Below, piece after piece: positions 52,204 through 64,000 of a stretch of 64,000 bases of DNA. Position 1 is the first letter of the stretch. The number at the start of each line of letters is the position of its first letter. A program made the translations under genes and the position numbers. The notes beneath the pieces are model-generated. The model saw only the letters and a list, made by a program, of their open reading frames with translations, was not told where the DNA came from and made no database searches. Source of the stretch: Sutcliffiella deserti (GTDB lineage Bacteria > Bacillota > Bacilli > Bacillales > Bacillaceae_I); NCBI RefSeq assembly GCF_020037475.1, contig NZ_JAIQDB010000002.1, positions 434,001 through 498,000 on the forward strand, in the 5' to 3' direction.

Positions 52204-52362
52204 ATGGAAAAGGCAATGTTTCAAGCTTATGGTTTTGGTTACGAGGAATATACGACAAAGCTTTCTAGGCGACTTGAAGTAGAAAAGCGTCGAGAGGAAG
52301 AATACCAGAAGAGCTTAAATATTGTTGCTGAATTAGACCGTAAATTCCACTCACACACGTAA
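52204..52362 (+). CDS. Small hypothetical protein, charged helix
   Basis: A 52-residue reading from ATG 52204: MEKAMFQAYGFGYEEYTTKL and a charged helix EKRREEEYQKSLNIVAELDRK. The frame is open further upstream, with coding-like HHQVQVKYTGN before the ATG. The only good ribosome binding site (AGAAGGGA) is about 45 bases before the ATG and points at ATT/ATC codons near 52165. So a rare start or a longer protein is possible. No family recognised. A strong terminator follows. Confidence 0.55.
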   Translation: MEKAMFQAYGFGYEEYTTKLSRRLEVEKRREEEYQKSLNIVAELDRKFHSHT

Positions 52363-52410
52363 ATTGAAGAAGGTAAAACTTTGTTTATAAGAGCAGAACA
52401 ATAAGAAGAA

Positions 52411-52457
52411 AAGGGGGTGCAGAAACTCATCTAGGTGAGTTTCTGCCCTCCTTTTTT
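52411..52457 (+). terminator. Strong terminator
   Basis: GGGGGTGCAGAAACTCA pairs with TGAGTTTCTGCCCTCC (one bulge), then TTTTTT. Confidence 0.93.
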
Positions 52458-52511
52458 AATGTTGAGATGCTGGCTCTTACGCCTTTGCGCCAATCATCAG
52501 CTAAAGCAATA

Positions 52512-52739
52512 TTATTCATGTTTCTCTTTATAAGATCCTAACTTAAAAATAAGGTAATTTAGCGGCAAACCTAAAACTAAGCCACCTGCTGCAAACACTA
52601 AGAAAACTGAAAAATAAGATAATAATTGTATATTATTCCCTAAAATGAAATCTTTAAAAACATGAAGAAGTGTAATCGTGGTAGGAGTAACGAGTAACCA
52701 AAATATCAACATCTTTAACCCTATTCGCAAGCTATCCAT
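52512..52739 (-). CDS. Small two-helix membrane protein, unknown function
   Basis: A 75-residue hydrophobic protein. Two transmembrane segments, LKMLIFWLLVTPTTITLLHV and LSYFSVFLVFAAGGLVLGLP, with a short loop and a charged end (FKLGSYKEKHE). ATG 52739 follows TGGGGG closely. It resembles small Bacillus membrane proteins of unknown role; no family can be named. Confidence 0.65.
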   Translation of the reverse strand: MDSLRIGLKMLIFWLLVTPTTITLLHVFKDFILGNNIQLLSYFSVFLVFAAGGLVLGLPLNYLIFKLGSYKEKHE

Positions 52740-52989
52740 ACCCCCATTAAAAGTTAACTTATAATTAAATTGAAAAATATCTACCTTTCTATTTTAACAT
52801 AATATACCATTAATTTTCTATCTATATCTGATAACTAACAGGTATAAGTCCTATCTAATCTCAGGGAAGCTCTTAATGCTAAGACTTCTCACCTAGTAAT
52901 CGTGGTTTGGATCAACATATATAATACTCCACACTCTTGATTGTAATCCGTAGTATTTAAACATTTCCCAAAATTATCAAGTTTGGAAA

Positions 52990-53350
52990 ATCCCTATTAT
53001 ATAAAGTGCTCTCCCCTGTAGCTTGAAGGAGGCCACTGAAGAAGTACATAATTTTAGGTTTTGGTTAAACACCGCTGTTACTTTCCGCAAATGGCTTCGC
53101 TTATCCAGAGGGCGACCTTGAGCCTCCTCAGGCTATGCCCTGCGGGGTCTCAAGCTTGTCGCTACTCCCCCGCTGGAGTCTACGCCATTTGCTCCAATCC
53201 ACAGCTAGAAGCCACCAAAAACTATATGTTTTCAGTTTTTCAGTGGCCTCAGCTTGAAGTAGCAGGAGCTAAACACCAGCGGGAGAAAGTGTAGACGGGA
53301 AAACGCTTAGCCACTGACCTGGAAGGGAACCACACCGACCAAGCAAGCAC
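52990..53350. repeat. Nested GC-rich repeats before the suf operon
   Basis: About 53056-53220 is a MITE-like copy in the orientation of the 43-kb one (GGTTAAACACCGCTGTTACT, GAGCCTCCTCAGGC, GGAGTCTACGCCATTTGC). It interrupts a copy of the 12-kb repeat family, whose left part (ATAAAGTGCTCTCCCCTG) is at 52999-53050 and right part (CACCAGCGGGAGAAAGTGTA) from 53275. Ends have weak GNTTTTGGT inverted repeats. No gene in 52740-53620. Confidence 0.7.
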
Positions 53351-53549
53351 ATAAACGGTACACTACCTATCTCCACAATTAGCTTAATCCCCTAAAAATC
53401 CCACACTATGGATGTTTTCTTTTAAAAAGCGCAACATAAAGAGGTCCCGCAAAAAAAGACAAAATCAGTGAAACTTCATTAATAATCGATGATATTTTCA
53501 ATTAATCTGAAAAGGTTGCTAACAGGTACTATTTGTTATAAGATTGGAA

Positions 53550-53567
53550 TGAGAATAAAATGAGAAT
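53550..53567. promoter_or_regulatory. Direct repeat TGAGAAT upstream of sufC
   Basis: TGAGAAT at 53550-53556 and 53561-53567, 11 bp apart on the same face. It resembles a Fur half-site but in direct, not inverted, orientation. Regulatory meaning is uncertain. Confidence 0.3.
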
Positions 53568-53620
53568 TAAAACAACAGTGTGTTTTTATACATGAACACA
53601 AGAACATTGGAGGTATAGTA

Positions 53621-54403
53621 ATGGGTTCAACTTTAACAATTAAGGATTTACATGTATCTATTAATGATAAAGAGATTTTAAAGGGTGTAAATCTTGAAGT
53701 AAAAGGCGGAGAAATTCACGCAATCATGGGTCCTAACGGAACAGGGAAATCTACTCTTTCTTCTGCAATTATGGGTCACCCTAAATATGAAGTAACAAGT
53801 GGAACAATCACTTTTGATGGTGAAGATGTGCTTGAAATGGAAGTGGATGAGCGTGCGAAGGCTGGCTTATTCCTTGCAATGCAATATCCAAGTGAAATTA
53901 GTGGAGTTACAAATGCAGATTTTCTACGTTCTGCAATTAATGCCCGTCGTGAAGAAGGCGATGAAATTTCACTAATGAAGTTTATCCGTAAGATGGACAA
54001 AAACATGGATTACTTAGAGATGGACCAAGCAATGGCACAACGCTATCTTAACGAAGGTTTTTCCGGTGGAGAGAAAAAGCGTAATGAAATATTGCAATTA
54101 ATGATGATCGAGCCTAAGATTGCGATCTTGGACGAAATCGATTCTGGTTTAGATATTGATGCTTTAAAAGTTGTTTCTAAAGGAATCAACGAAATGCGTG
54201 GAGATGATTTCGGTTGCTTAATTATCACTCACTACCAACGTCTATTGAACTACATCACACCTGACCATGTTCACGTAATGATGCAAGGTCGCATTGTGAA
54301 GTCCGGTGGCAAGGAATTAGCACAGCGTTTAGAAGCAGAAGGTTATGATTGGATTAAGCAAGAACTAGGTATCGAAGACGAAACAGTCGGGCAAGAAGCG
54401 TAA
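53621..54403 (+). CDS. sufC: SufC, Fe-S assembly ATPase
   Basis: ABC-type ATPase of the SufBCD scaffold, 260 residues. Walker A GPNGTGKST, signature FSGGEKKRNEILQLMMIEPK, Walker B IAILDEIDSGLDID and the His loop CLIITHYQRLL are all present, in the forms specific for SufC. First gene of sufCDSUB, the only order seen in Bacillus. Ribosome binding site TGGAGG. It is followed after 15 bp by sufD. Confidence 0.97.
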   Translation: MGSTLTIKDLHVSINDKEILKGVNLEVKGGEIHAIMGPNGTGKSTLSSAIMGHPKYEVTSGTITFDGEDVLEMEVDERAKAGLFLAMQYPSEISGVTNADFLRSAINARREEGDEISLMKFIRKMDKNMDYLEMDQAMAQRYLNEGFSGGEKKRNEILQLMMIEPKIAILDEIDSGLDIDALKVVSKGINEMRGDDFGCLIITHYQRLLNYITPDHVHVMMQGRIVKSGGKELAQRLEAEGYDWIKQELGIEDETVGQEA

Positions 54404-54418
54404 GCAAGGAGGATTATC

Positions 54419-57355
<2,937 letters not shown>

Positions 57356-57424
57356 GCTTATGGATAGGGAGCTTTAGAAGCATATGTTTCTAAAGCTCAC
57401 CTCTTGAATGGAGGGACAAATAAA

Positions 57425-58822
57425 ATGGCAAAAAAAATGCCTGAAATCGGCGATTACAAGTATGGTTTTAAGGATAAAGACGTATCAATTTTCCGTTCTG
57501 GCCGTGGACTTACGAAAGAAATCGTAGAAGAGATCTCTCGCATGAAAAATGAACCAAAATGGATGTTAGATTTTCGTTTAAAATCTTTAGAGCACTTCTA
57601 TAACATGCCAATGCCTCAATGGGGCGGCGATTTAAATAACTTGAACTTTGATGAGATTACGTATTACGTAAAACCATCTGAAAAGTCTGAACGTTCTTGG
57701 GATGAAGTTCCTGAAGAAATCAAACAAACTTTTGATAAACTAGGAATTCCTGAAGCGGAACAAAAATACCTTGCAGGTGTTTCAGCACAGTATGAATCTG
57801 AGGTTGTTTACCACAACATGCAAGAAGATTTAGAAGATCTAGGTGTGGTTTTTAAAGATACAGGTACAGCATTAATGGAAAACGAAGATTTGTTCCGTGA
57901 ACATTTTGCGAAAACAATCCCACCTACTGATAACAAATTCGCTGCATTGAATTCTGCAGTATGGTCTGGTGGTTCTTTCATCTATGTACCAAAAGGCATA
58001 AAAGTGGAGACGCCACTTCAAGCATACTTCCGTATTAACTCAGAAAATATGGGTCAATTCGAGCGTACGCTTATCATTGTAGACGAAGGCGCACATGTAC
58101 ACTATGTAGAAGGCTGTACAGCACCGGTTTACACAACAAACTCCCTTCACAGTGCAGTTGTTGAAATCGTCATTAAAAAGGATGCTTACTGTCGTTACAC
58201 CACCATCCAGAACTGGGCGAACAATGTATACAATCTTGTTACAAAGCGTGCAGTATGTGATGCGAATGCGACAATGGAATGGATTGATGGTAACATCGGT
58301 TCTAAATTAACGATGAAATACCCAGCGGTTATCCTCAAAGGAGAAGGCGCACGTGGTATGACCCTTTCTATCGCAATTGCTGGTAAAGGCCAACATCAAG
58401 ATGCAGGTGCAAAAATGATTCATTTAGCACCAAACACTTCTTCTACCATTGTTTCTAAATCCATCTCTAAACAAGGTGGAAAAGTAACATACCGTGGAAT
58501 TGTTCATTTTGGTAAAAAAGCTACTGGTGCTCGTTCTAACATTGAGTGCGATACGCTAATCATGGATAACCAATCTACTTCTGATACCATTCCTTACAAC
58601 GAAGTGTTCAACGATAATGTATCTCTTGAGCATGAAGCAAAGGTATCCAAAGTATCGGAAGAGCAATTGTTCTATCTGATGAGCCGCGGACTTTCAGAAG
58701 AAGAAGCAACTGAAATGATCGTAATGGGCTTCATCGAGCCATTCACAAAAGAACTTCCAATGGAATATGCAGTTGAGATGAACCGTCTGATCAAGTTTGA
58801 GATGGAAGGTTCGATCGGGTAA
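57425..58822 (+). CDS. sufB: SufB, Fe-S scaffold subunit
   Basis: Main scaffold protein on which the cluster forms; 465 residues. Conserved parts are [60 protein letters not shown], and the C-terminal [20 protein letters not shown] and [20 protein letters not shown]. Last gene of the suf operon. ATG 57425 follows GGAGGGACAAATAAA; it starts 69 bp after sufU. Confidence 0.97.
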   Translation: MAKKMPEIGDYKYGFKDKDVSIFRSGRGLTKEIVEEISRMKNEPKWMLDFRLKSLEHFYNMPMPQWGGDLNNLNFDEITYYVKPSEKSERSWDEVPEEIKQTFDKLGIPEAEQKYLAGVSAQYESEVVYHNMQEDLEDLGVVFKDTGTALMENEDLFREHFAKTIPPTDNKFAALNSAVWSGGSFIYVPKGIKVETPLQAYFRINSENMGQFERTLIIVDEGAHVHYVEGCTAPVYTTNSLHSAVVEIVIKKDAYCRYTTIQNWANNVYNLVTKRAVCDANATMEWIDGNIGSKLTMKYPAVILKGEGARGMTLSIAIAGKGQHQDAGAKMIHLAPNTSSTIVSKSISKQGGKVTYRGIVHFGKKATGARSNIECDTLIMDNQSTSDTIPYNEVFNDNVSLEHEAKVSKVSEEQLFYLMSRGLSEEEATEMIVMGFIEPFTKELPMEYAVEMNRLIKFEMEGSIG

Positions 58823-58831
58823 ACCATAAAG

Positions 58832-58863
58832 AAAAACCGTCATACTAATATATGGCGGTTTTT
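58832..58863 (+). terminator. Terminator of the suf operon
   Basis: AAAAACCGTCATA pairs with TATGGCGGTTTTT around six bases. Confidence 0.93.
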
Positions 58864-58989
58864 GTTTGCTCGTTTGATTTTCTTTTCAAGGTATAGAATC
58901 CAGCATTATCTAAAAATTTCAATGTCATCAACGAAACCAACAGCGCTGTTTTTTTAACGGCAATGAAAAATAGACGTTTGATTCTGAGA

Positions 58990-59652
58990 TTACACTAATT
59001 CCTCATCCAACTTCTCATCCTTACTCGCTTCTTTTTTCTGCTTTTCTAAATAATCATTTACTTTCAAACTAGTGTAGATAAATCCAGCGGCAAGTAGGGC
59101 AGAAAACACCCATCCATTTACTTTCATAAAAAACAAAATACGATCATAGCCCTGTACACCATATAGCCCAATTAAATATTGCTTCAAGCCTGCTCCAAAT
59201 AATCCTCGAAGCGCAAATATTGCGGTAAGGATATAAAAAGCAGGTTTCAACGTTTTTTGCCGGTACAAACGAAGGCTATCTTCTCGTTTATGCCCTTGTA
59301 GGAATGCAATATCCGCTGCAAAATAGAGGGCAAGTGGTTTTCGAATGAACATGGAAAGAATGAACAATAGTCCAAAGCCTCCACTAACGTAAACAGAGTT
59401 TTGTAACATGTTAAAGGCGTTGCCTGATAGAATATCGACGATGGTACTTATAAGCAGGGAGGCTAAAATGAACATCCCTGTTATATTAAATTGTCTTTCT
59501 AGCCAAAAACGAATAATCGTATACACAAAGCCAGGGGCGGTAGATAGTAGAATGGCGTAATAATCGCCGATATAATCTTGTCCAAATTTCCAGATCACAT
59601 AAGGCAATATTAAATAGAATAGTAAATCAAAAAAGACAATCTTGTTTTTCAT
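58990..59652 (-). CDS. VC0807-like integral membrane protein
   Basis: A 220-residue protein with about six hydrophobic segments (LLFYLILPYVIWKFGQDYIG; ILSTA.. TIIRFWLERQFNITG; FGLLFILSMFIRKPLALYF; GWVFSALLAAGFIYTSL) and a charged tail rich in Lys/Glu. It resembles the VC0807 family, whose role is unknown, with the conserved IRFWLERQ and MFIRKPLALYFAADI parts. Monocistronic, opposite to suf and yunF. Confidence 0.75.
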   Translation of the reverse strand: MKNKIVFFDLLFYLILPYVIWKFGQDYIGDYYAILLSTAPGFVYTIIRFWLERQFNITGMFILASLLISTIVDILSGNAFNMLQNSVYVSGGFGLLFILSMFIRKPLALYFAADIAFLQGHKREDSLRLYRQKTLKPAFYILTAIFALRGLFGAGLKQYLIGLYGVQGYDRILFFMKVNGWVFSALLAAGFIYTSLKVNDYLEKQKKEASKDEKLDEELV

Positions 59653-59776
59653 ATTTCCCCCACCTTAAAAGCTGATTCTTGTACTACTTCATTGTACCAA
59701 TTTGTTCCAAAATCACCACTGTTTTTTATGCCTCAGATTTAAATTATGTTAAAATGAAAAAAATGAGGTGAGACGG

Positions 59777-60628
59777 ATGATTTATATTGGTGTAACAGGC
59801 TGGGGAGATCATGATACCCTGTATACCGCAGGCGTTGCTTCTAGAGATAAATTAAAGGAATATGCTGCACACTTTCCGATTGTAGAGGTGGATTCCTCTT
59901 TTTACGCAATTCAACCACAGAAAAACGTAGAAAAGTGGGTGTCTGATACCCCCACGTCTTTTCGTTTTATCGTAAAAGCCTATCAAGGAATGACAGGTCA
60001 CCAAAGAGGAGAAATTCCTTTTGAATCAAAAGAGACTATGTTCACTGCCTTCCAAGATTCTATAAAATCTTTCGAGAGTTCTGGAAAGCTTGCGATGGTT
60101 TTATTTCAGTTCCCACCATGGTTTGAATGTAATCAAGATAATGTAAAATATTTGCGTTGGTGTAAAGAAAAGATGGGAGATACGAAGGTGGCCCTGGAAT
60201 TCAGAAACCAATCGTGGTTTTCCGATGCTTTTCGGGAACAGACCTTAACGTTTATGAAAGAAGAAGGATGGATTCATAGTATTTGTGATGAGCCACAAGC
60301 AGGGAGCGGCTCTATTCCAACAGTTTTACATCCAACTGACAAAAATAAGACGCTCGTTCGATTGCATGGGAGAAATGTTCATGGATGGACAAAGCCTGCT
60401 TCAGGAAAGGATTGGAGAGAAGTCAGGTATTTGTACGATTATAATGAGCAGGAATTGAATGAGTGGCGGGAAAATATAACGCAACTGAATAAACAGACTA
60501 AAGATATCTACATACTTTTTAATAATAATTCCGGTGGCCACGCCGCTGACAATGCCAAACAGTTTATTGATATGCTAAATTTAGAATACGATGGTCTAGC
60601 TCCAAGGCAGTTAGACTTATTTAGTTGA
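59777..60628 (+). CDS. yunF: YunF-like DUF72 protein
   Basis: A 283-residue TIM-barrel DUF72 protein. IYIGVTGWGDHD, the conserved VEVDSSFYAIQPQKNVEKWV, FRFIVKAYQGMTGH, LAMVLFQFPPWFECN, VALEFRNQSWF and IYILFNNNSGGHAADNAKQF cover the family core. Function unknown. ATG 59777 is 6 bases after GAGGTGA. It begins the yunF-yunD pair; 28 bp separate them. Confidence 0.92.
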   Translation: MIYIGVTGWGDHDTLYTAGVASRDKLKEYAAHFPIVEVDSSFYAIQPQKNVEKWVSDTPTSFRFIVKAYQGMTGHQRGEIPFESKETMFTAFQDSIKSFESSGKLAMVLFQFPPWFECNQDNVKYLRWCKEKMGDTKVALEFRNQSWFSDAFREQTLTFMKEEGWIHSICDEPQAGSGSIPTVLHPTDKNKTLVRLHGRNVHGWTKPASGKDWREVRYLYDYNEQELNEWRENITQLNKQTKDIYILFNNNSGGHAADNAKQFIDMLNLEYDGLAPRQLDLFS

Positions 60629-60656
60629 GAAATATATAAAAGAGGAGAACGACGTT

Positions 60657-62018
60657 TTGGAGATACGGATTTTACATACAAATGATATACATAGTCATTT
60701 TGACGCATATCCCAAGTTAGCGACTTTTTTAGCGGAGACACCTAAGAATGTCCCATCCGTGTTAGTGGATATTGGAGATAATATGGATCGCTTCCACCCC
60801 ATCACAGAAGCCACAAATGGGAAAGCCAATACCAAGCTCCTAAATGCGCTAAATTATGATTATGCGACAATCGGCAATAATGAAGGCATTACATTGGATT
60901 ATGATGCCTTGTCTGGGTTGTATCAGGAGGCAGATTTTCATGTTCTGGTAGGTAATTTATTTGAAAAAGATGGACAATATCCGCAGTGGCTAAAGCCTTA
61001 TGAATACAAGCAAATGGGGAATCTTAAGGTATGCTTTATTGGAATAACCGTATATTTTAAGCATTTTTATACATTGTTAGGCTGGGAGATGGAGGATCCT
61101 TTTCTAACTTTAGAAAAATACATGCCGGAAATTAGACAAAAAGCAGATGTTGTAGTGGTACTCTCTCATCTTGGAATTACAGATGATGAAGAGCTTGCCA
61201 GAAGGTTTCCTGAGGTGGATGTGATTTTAGGCGGTCATACCCATCATGTATTACCTGAAGGAAAATGGATTGGCAATACACTTTTATGTGGCGGTGGCAA
61301 GCATGGCCAATATATTGGACAGGTTGACCTTGTTTATAATAAAGAGAATAAAATTGTTCAAAAATCAGCTAAACTTCATTCGCTTAAGGAAGTTAACGAG
61401 TGTCCAGTTATAAAAAATACCATAGCTAAGATGCAAGCGGAAGCTACAGTAGTGCTCAACAAAAAGGTTGCAGATATACCTAATACAATTAACGTAGAGT
61501 GGTTTGCAGCATCTCCCTTAGCAGACTTGTTGGCAGAGTCTTTAAAAGAATGGTGTGAGGCTGATATTGGAATGGTCAATGCTGGGGTGCTCTTAGAGTC
61601 TATTCCAGCTGGAGAGGTCACGAGAGAAGCGCTGCACCGCATCTGCCCCCACCCGATAAATCCTTGCAAGATCACGTTAACCGGAGAAGAATTACGGGAA
61701 GTGGTTCAACAAGCCCTTCAACCGGAAATGGAAGGCCTTTTGGTAAAAGGCCTTGGATTTCGCGGAAAAGTTATGGGGAAAATGGTCTTTAGTGGCCTAG
61801 AACTTGAAACCGAATCATTGGAAGGTAACAAGCTACAAGTAACAGCAGTACTAGTGCATGGAAAAAAGATAGGAGCTCAGGAAAAAGTGAAAATAGGTAC
61901 AATCGACATGTTCACTTTTGGCAGAATGTATCCGAGTATAAGTCGCGCAAAAGAAAAAACTTTTTATATGCCTGAACTTCTCCGAGATGTGCTAGCACAA
62001 AAACTCGCACGCTTATAA
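60657..62018 (+). CDS. yunD: YunD-like metallophosphatase / 5'-nucleotidase
   Basis: A 453-residue cytoplasmic relative of 5'-nucleotidases, without a signal peptide. The dimetal site is formed by ILHTNDIHSHFDAYP, DIGDNMDRF, IGNNEGIT, VVLSHLGITDD and ILGGHTHHVLPEG; note Asn-Glu where other members have GNHE. The C-terminal 5_nucleotid_C domain has NAGVLLESIPAGEVTREALH. The substrate is unknown. Start TTG 60657 behind GAGGAGAACGACG. The wall-anchored YhcR-like enzyme at 23.6 kb contains a related pair of domains. Confidence 0.92.
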   Translation: MEIRILHTNDIHSHFDAYPKLATFLAETPKNVPSVLVDIGDNMDRFHPITEATNGKANTKLLNALNYDYATIGNNEGITLDYDALSGLYQEADFHVLVGNLFEKDGQYPQWLKPYEYKQMGNLKVCFIGITVYFKHFYTLLGWEMEDPFLTLEKYMPEIRQKADVVVVLSHLGITDDEELARRFPEVDVILGGHTHHVLPEGKWIGNTLLCGGGKHGQYIGQVDLVYNKENKIVQKSAKLHSLKEVNECPVIKNTIAKMQAEATVVLNKKVADIPNTINVEWFAASPLADLLAESLKEWCEADIGMVNAGVLLESIPAGEVTREALHRICPHPINPCKITLTGEELREVVQQALQPEMEGLLVKGLGFRGKVMGKMVFSGLELETESLEGNKLQVTAVLVHGKKIGAQEKVKIGTIDMFTFGRMYPSISRAKEKTFYMPELLRDVLAQKLARL

Positions 62019-62104
62019 ACTGATAGTATTGAAAAACCCATTTTTCACACGCTTTTCTTTCCATAAACATAAATTGTTAAGGGAAGGGAGCGTGACAACT
62101 ATCT

Positions 62105-62407
62105 ATGATTGAAATGGCACCTATAAAGATTAATGATGTAACGTTTACGGCGATTACGGTAAAATTACCTAAAACAAATTTCATGGCTGTAACGAGTGAC
62201 AAAGGCTATATTATGTGCGGAGCCCTTGACGTTGGCTTATTAAATGAAAAGCTGAAAGACCGCAAAATCATTGCAGGGCGAGCTGTTGGTGTTCGTACAA
62301 TTGAGCAATTAATAGAGGCCCCTTTGGAGTCCGTTACGTATGAAGCTGAGAATCTAGGTATAACAGTGGGAATGTCCGGTAGGGATGCATTGCTTAAGAT
62401 GATATAA
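62105..62407 (+). CDS. yunC: YunC-like DUF1805 protein
   Basis: A 100-residue protein of the DUF1805 family: ITVKLPKTNFMAVTSDKGYI, MCGALDVGLLNEKLKDRKII and AGRAVGVRTIEQLIEAPLES. It is a small alpha/beta protein of unknown role that pairs with yunD in Bacillus. ATG follows AAGGGAGCGTGACAACTATCT at long spacing; a second Met (EMAPIK) lies three codons later. Confidence 0.9.
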   Translation: MIEMAPIKINDVTFTAITVKLPKTNFMAVTSDKGYIMCGALDVGLLNEKLKDRKIIAGRAVGVRTIEQLIEAPLESVTYEAENLGITVGMSGRDALLKMI

Positions 62408-62410
62408 AAC

Positions 62411-62443
62411 AAGAAGGACCAATCCAGTGGGGTTGGTCTTTTC
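62411..62443 (+). terminator. Terminator behind yunC
   Basis: AGAAGGACCAA pairs with TTGGTCTTTTCT. Confidence 0.8.
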
Positions 62444-62844
62444 TGTTTGGTTTTGTGTATACGCCGGAACTGTCGCGAACCCCATGTGGTGAATGAATCA
62501 TGAATCCGTGCGCAAATTCCGAGAAGTGGTGCAAATAATTTATTTACCGTGCGCAAATCATTCGAAGTGTTACATAAAAGGAATTTCCCGCACCCCCTCG
62601 TTCCCCCCGTCCCTCTCCCGTTGCTAAATTCCCGTTGCATTTACGAAAAAGTATTTACTTTTTCAAGTCAATTGGTCAGGGCTACACCCAATTGCCGCCC
62701 ATTTAACGAAATTACAGCTGAATTCCTGACGAAAAGAGTCTTTTTTTAAAAAAATTCACGATTATTGAAGTTTTATTTGTTACTTTTTACTATAATGGAA
62801 TTAATAAAAGATTTTGTCGAAACGAGAAGAAGATAGGAGAAACT
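62444..62844. other. Intergenic stretch with a short direct repeat and a promoter
   Basis: CCGTGCGCAAAT occurs near 62513 and 62549, each followed by a stretch ending in GAAGTG, an imperfect repeat of about 25 bp. TATAAT at 62791-62796 is a good -10 for the HD-GYP gene; the best -35 (TTGAAG, 62765) is 20 bp away. No gene supported. Confidence 0.5.
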
Positions 62845-63951
62845 ATGAGATTAATACCCACAAAGTCCATGAAGCCGGGAATGAAGCTAGCAAAAACGAT
62901 CTATAATGATCACGGAAGAGTTTTGTTAAGTGAGGGTGTACCTGTGACGGCGCGGATGATCTCGCGTTTACAGCAGTTACACGTAACCTTTGTTTATATA
63001 GAGGACTCACGGACCAAGGATATTCATGTTCCAAATATGATATCTGATAAAGTAAGGAAAAAAGCGATAACCACCATTACTGACACTTTTAAACAGCTCG
63101 AGAAAGAAGATACAATTAGTAAATGGTTTGTTATGGATCAATCATCAAAAAAACTGAAGAATCTTATTAACCACCTTCTTAGTGACATGAAATCAAATGA
63201 TGAGGTATCTTCCCTCCTAACGGATGTATATGTGCACGATAATTATGTGTTTACTCATTCCTTAAATGTGACATTGTACGCACTGTCGATTGGCCTAAAG
63301 TTAGGTTTATCACAAAATGATCTCGAAATATTAGGATTGGGTGGTATTCTTCATGACATAGGAAAGATGCAGATTCCAGCTGAGATATTATTCAAGCCAG
63401 GAAAGCTTTCCAGTGAGGAATACACGGAGATGAAAAAGCATACAACATATGGCTATGATATTTTGCGCAATATGCACACCATTCCTTTACTAGTGGCTCA
63501 TTGTGCATATCAGCATCATGAACGACTTAATGGGAGTGGGTATCCAAGAGGCGTGAAAGCTCCGGATATTCATCTTTTTGGAAAAATTCTCGCGGTCGCG
63601 GACGTTTTTGATGCCGTTACCTCTCACCGTATCTATCGAAGCGCGATGCTCCCGCATGAAGGGTTAGAGATTCTTTATGCCGGTTCGGATACATTGTTTG
63701 AGCCATCCATTATTGAAGCCTTCAGAAAATCTGTTGCCATCTATCCTTTTGGACTGACAGTCACATTAAACGATGGAAGAAAAGGTCTGGTGGTTGGCCA
63801 AAACAAAGACTTAACAGAACGCCCCATCATAAGAATCATAGAAGAAGAAGGGACCGAAATAGAGGAACCGTATGATATAAATCTGAAAGACTATCTTGAT
63901 GTGGGGATTGTTGATTGTGATATTAAGAACCATATGTCTGCTGTTAGCTAG
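62845..63951 (+). CDS. HD-GYP domain protein, probable cyclic di-GMP phosphodiesterase
   Basis: A 368-residue protein. An N-terminal regulatory part (IPTKSMKPGMKLAKTIYNDH; VPVTARMISRLQQL) precedes the HD-GYP domain: His138 in FTHSLNV, His170-Asp171 in GGILHDIGKMQIP, HH at 224-225 and Gly232-Tyr233-Pro234 in LNGSGYPRG, then VADVFDAVTSHRIYR. All catalytic positions look intact. The end has a small beta domain (GLVVGQNKDLTERPIIRIIE). The fold hydrolyses cyclic di-GMP; no partner is linked. Ribosome binding site ATAGGAGAAA. Confidence 0.93.
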   Translation: MRLIPTKSMKPGMKLAKTIYNDHGRVLLSEGVPVTARMISRLQQLHVTFVYIEDSRTKDIHVPNMISDKVRKKAITTITDTFKQLEKEDTISKWFVMDQSSKKLKNLINHLLSDMKSNDEVSSLLTDVYVHDNYVFTHSLNVTLYALSIGLKLGLSQNDLEILGLGGILHDIGKMQIPAEILFKPGKLSSEEYTEMKKHTTYGYDILRNMHTIPLLVAHCAYQHHERLNGSGYPRGVKAPDIHLFGKILAVADVFDAVTSHRIYRSAMLPHEGLEILYAGSDTLFEPSIIEAFRKSVAIYPFGLTVTLNDGRKGLVVGQNKDLTERPIIRIIEEEGTEIEEPYDINLKDYLDVGIVDCDIKNHMSAVS

Positions 63952-64000
63952 AACAGAAGAAATTTCCTTTGTCGTTTGCAGGAAAGATGTGTTATAGTGA

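Noticed and set aside
53061-53294. Plus-strand frame of 77 codons before suf
   Set aside because: It lies within nested GC-rich repeats and shows no ribosome binding site.

Overview
The window is chromosomal DNA from a low-GC, endospore-forming Firmicute of the Bacillaceae. The evidence is the gene order rnr-smpB-ssrA, a syntenic block that matches the Bacillus yus/yur/yun region (yusV, yusU, putB, yuzL, fadN-fadA-fadE, yusI, gcvH, yusG, yusF, yusE, metNIQ, yurZ, sufCDSUB, yunF, yunD, yunC), spore coat genes, strong GGAGG-type ribosome binding sites and many TTG or GTG starts. The species is not identified.

Layout. 0-3.5 kb: the 3' part of RNase R, SmpB and tmRNA, which form the ribosome-rescue module. 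The tmRNA gene is split inside its T-loop by a 284-nt group I intron, and a LAGLIDADG homing endonuclease gene lies directly downstream on the opposite strand. 3.5-11.3 kb: accessory genes, including a decayed SDR fragment, a VOC protein, a sugar ABC importer without its own ATPase, DUF3231 and LysE proteins, a frameshifted DUF2524-like gene, YozQ and an SDR. 11.3-13.0 kb: 1.7 kb without genes, filled with GC-rich intergenic repeats including a tandem array. 13.0-16.7 kb: a sugar catabolism cluster (ThuA, Gfo/Idh, two sugar-phosphate isomerase/epimerase proteins) behind a promoter with a cre-like site and a perfect palindrome. 17.3-21.9 kb: a persulfide-detoxification cluster (CstR, two TusA-type proteins, DsrE, rhodaneses, a rhodanese-MBL fusion, TauE) with seven CstR-like operators, five of them in an array between cstR and tusA. 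22.1-28.2 kb: an M50-like protease, YueD and a 1,527-residue wall-anchored YhcR-like nuclease/5'-nucleotidase preceded by a Pho-box-like repeat.

28.5-33.7 kb: a divergent Fur-type siderophore uptake locus (lipoprotein / two FecCD permeases / ATPase / FhuF-like protein / YusU). 34-45.5 kb: coat proteins, proline dehydrogenase, YuzL, the beta-oxidation genes fadNAE under a FadR-type palindrome, an Fnr-type regulator, yusI, gcvH, yusG, yusF and yusE. 45.8-51.9 kb: an MFS transporter, a small protein, a lipid kinase and metNIQ under a SAM riboswitch. 53.6-58.8 kb: the SUF Fe-S assembly operon. 59-64 kb: VC0807-like protein, YunF, YunD, YunC and an HD-GYP protein.

The most notable items are the intron-split tmRNA with its antisense endonuclease neighbour, a 183-bp MITE-like element with terminal inverted repeats and 8-bp target duplications (an inverted pair brackets fadE-fnr), the tandem repeat array at 11.9-12.7 kb, the CstR operator array and the Pho-box candidate. 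All assignments come from reading the sequence; no database search was run.
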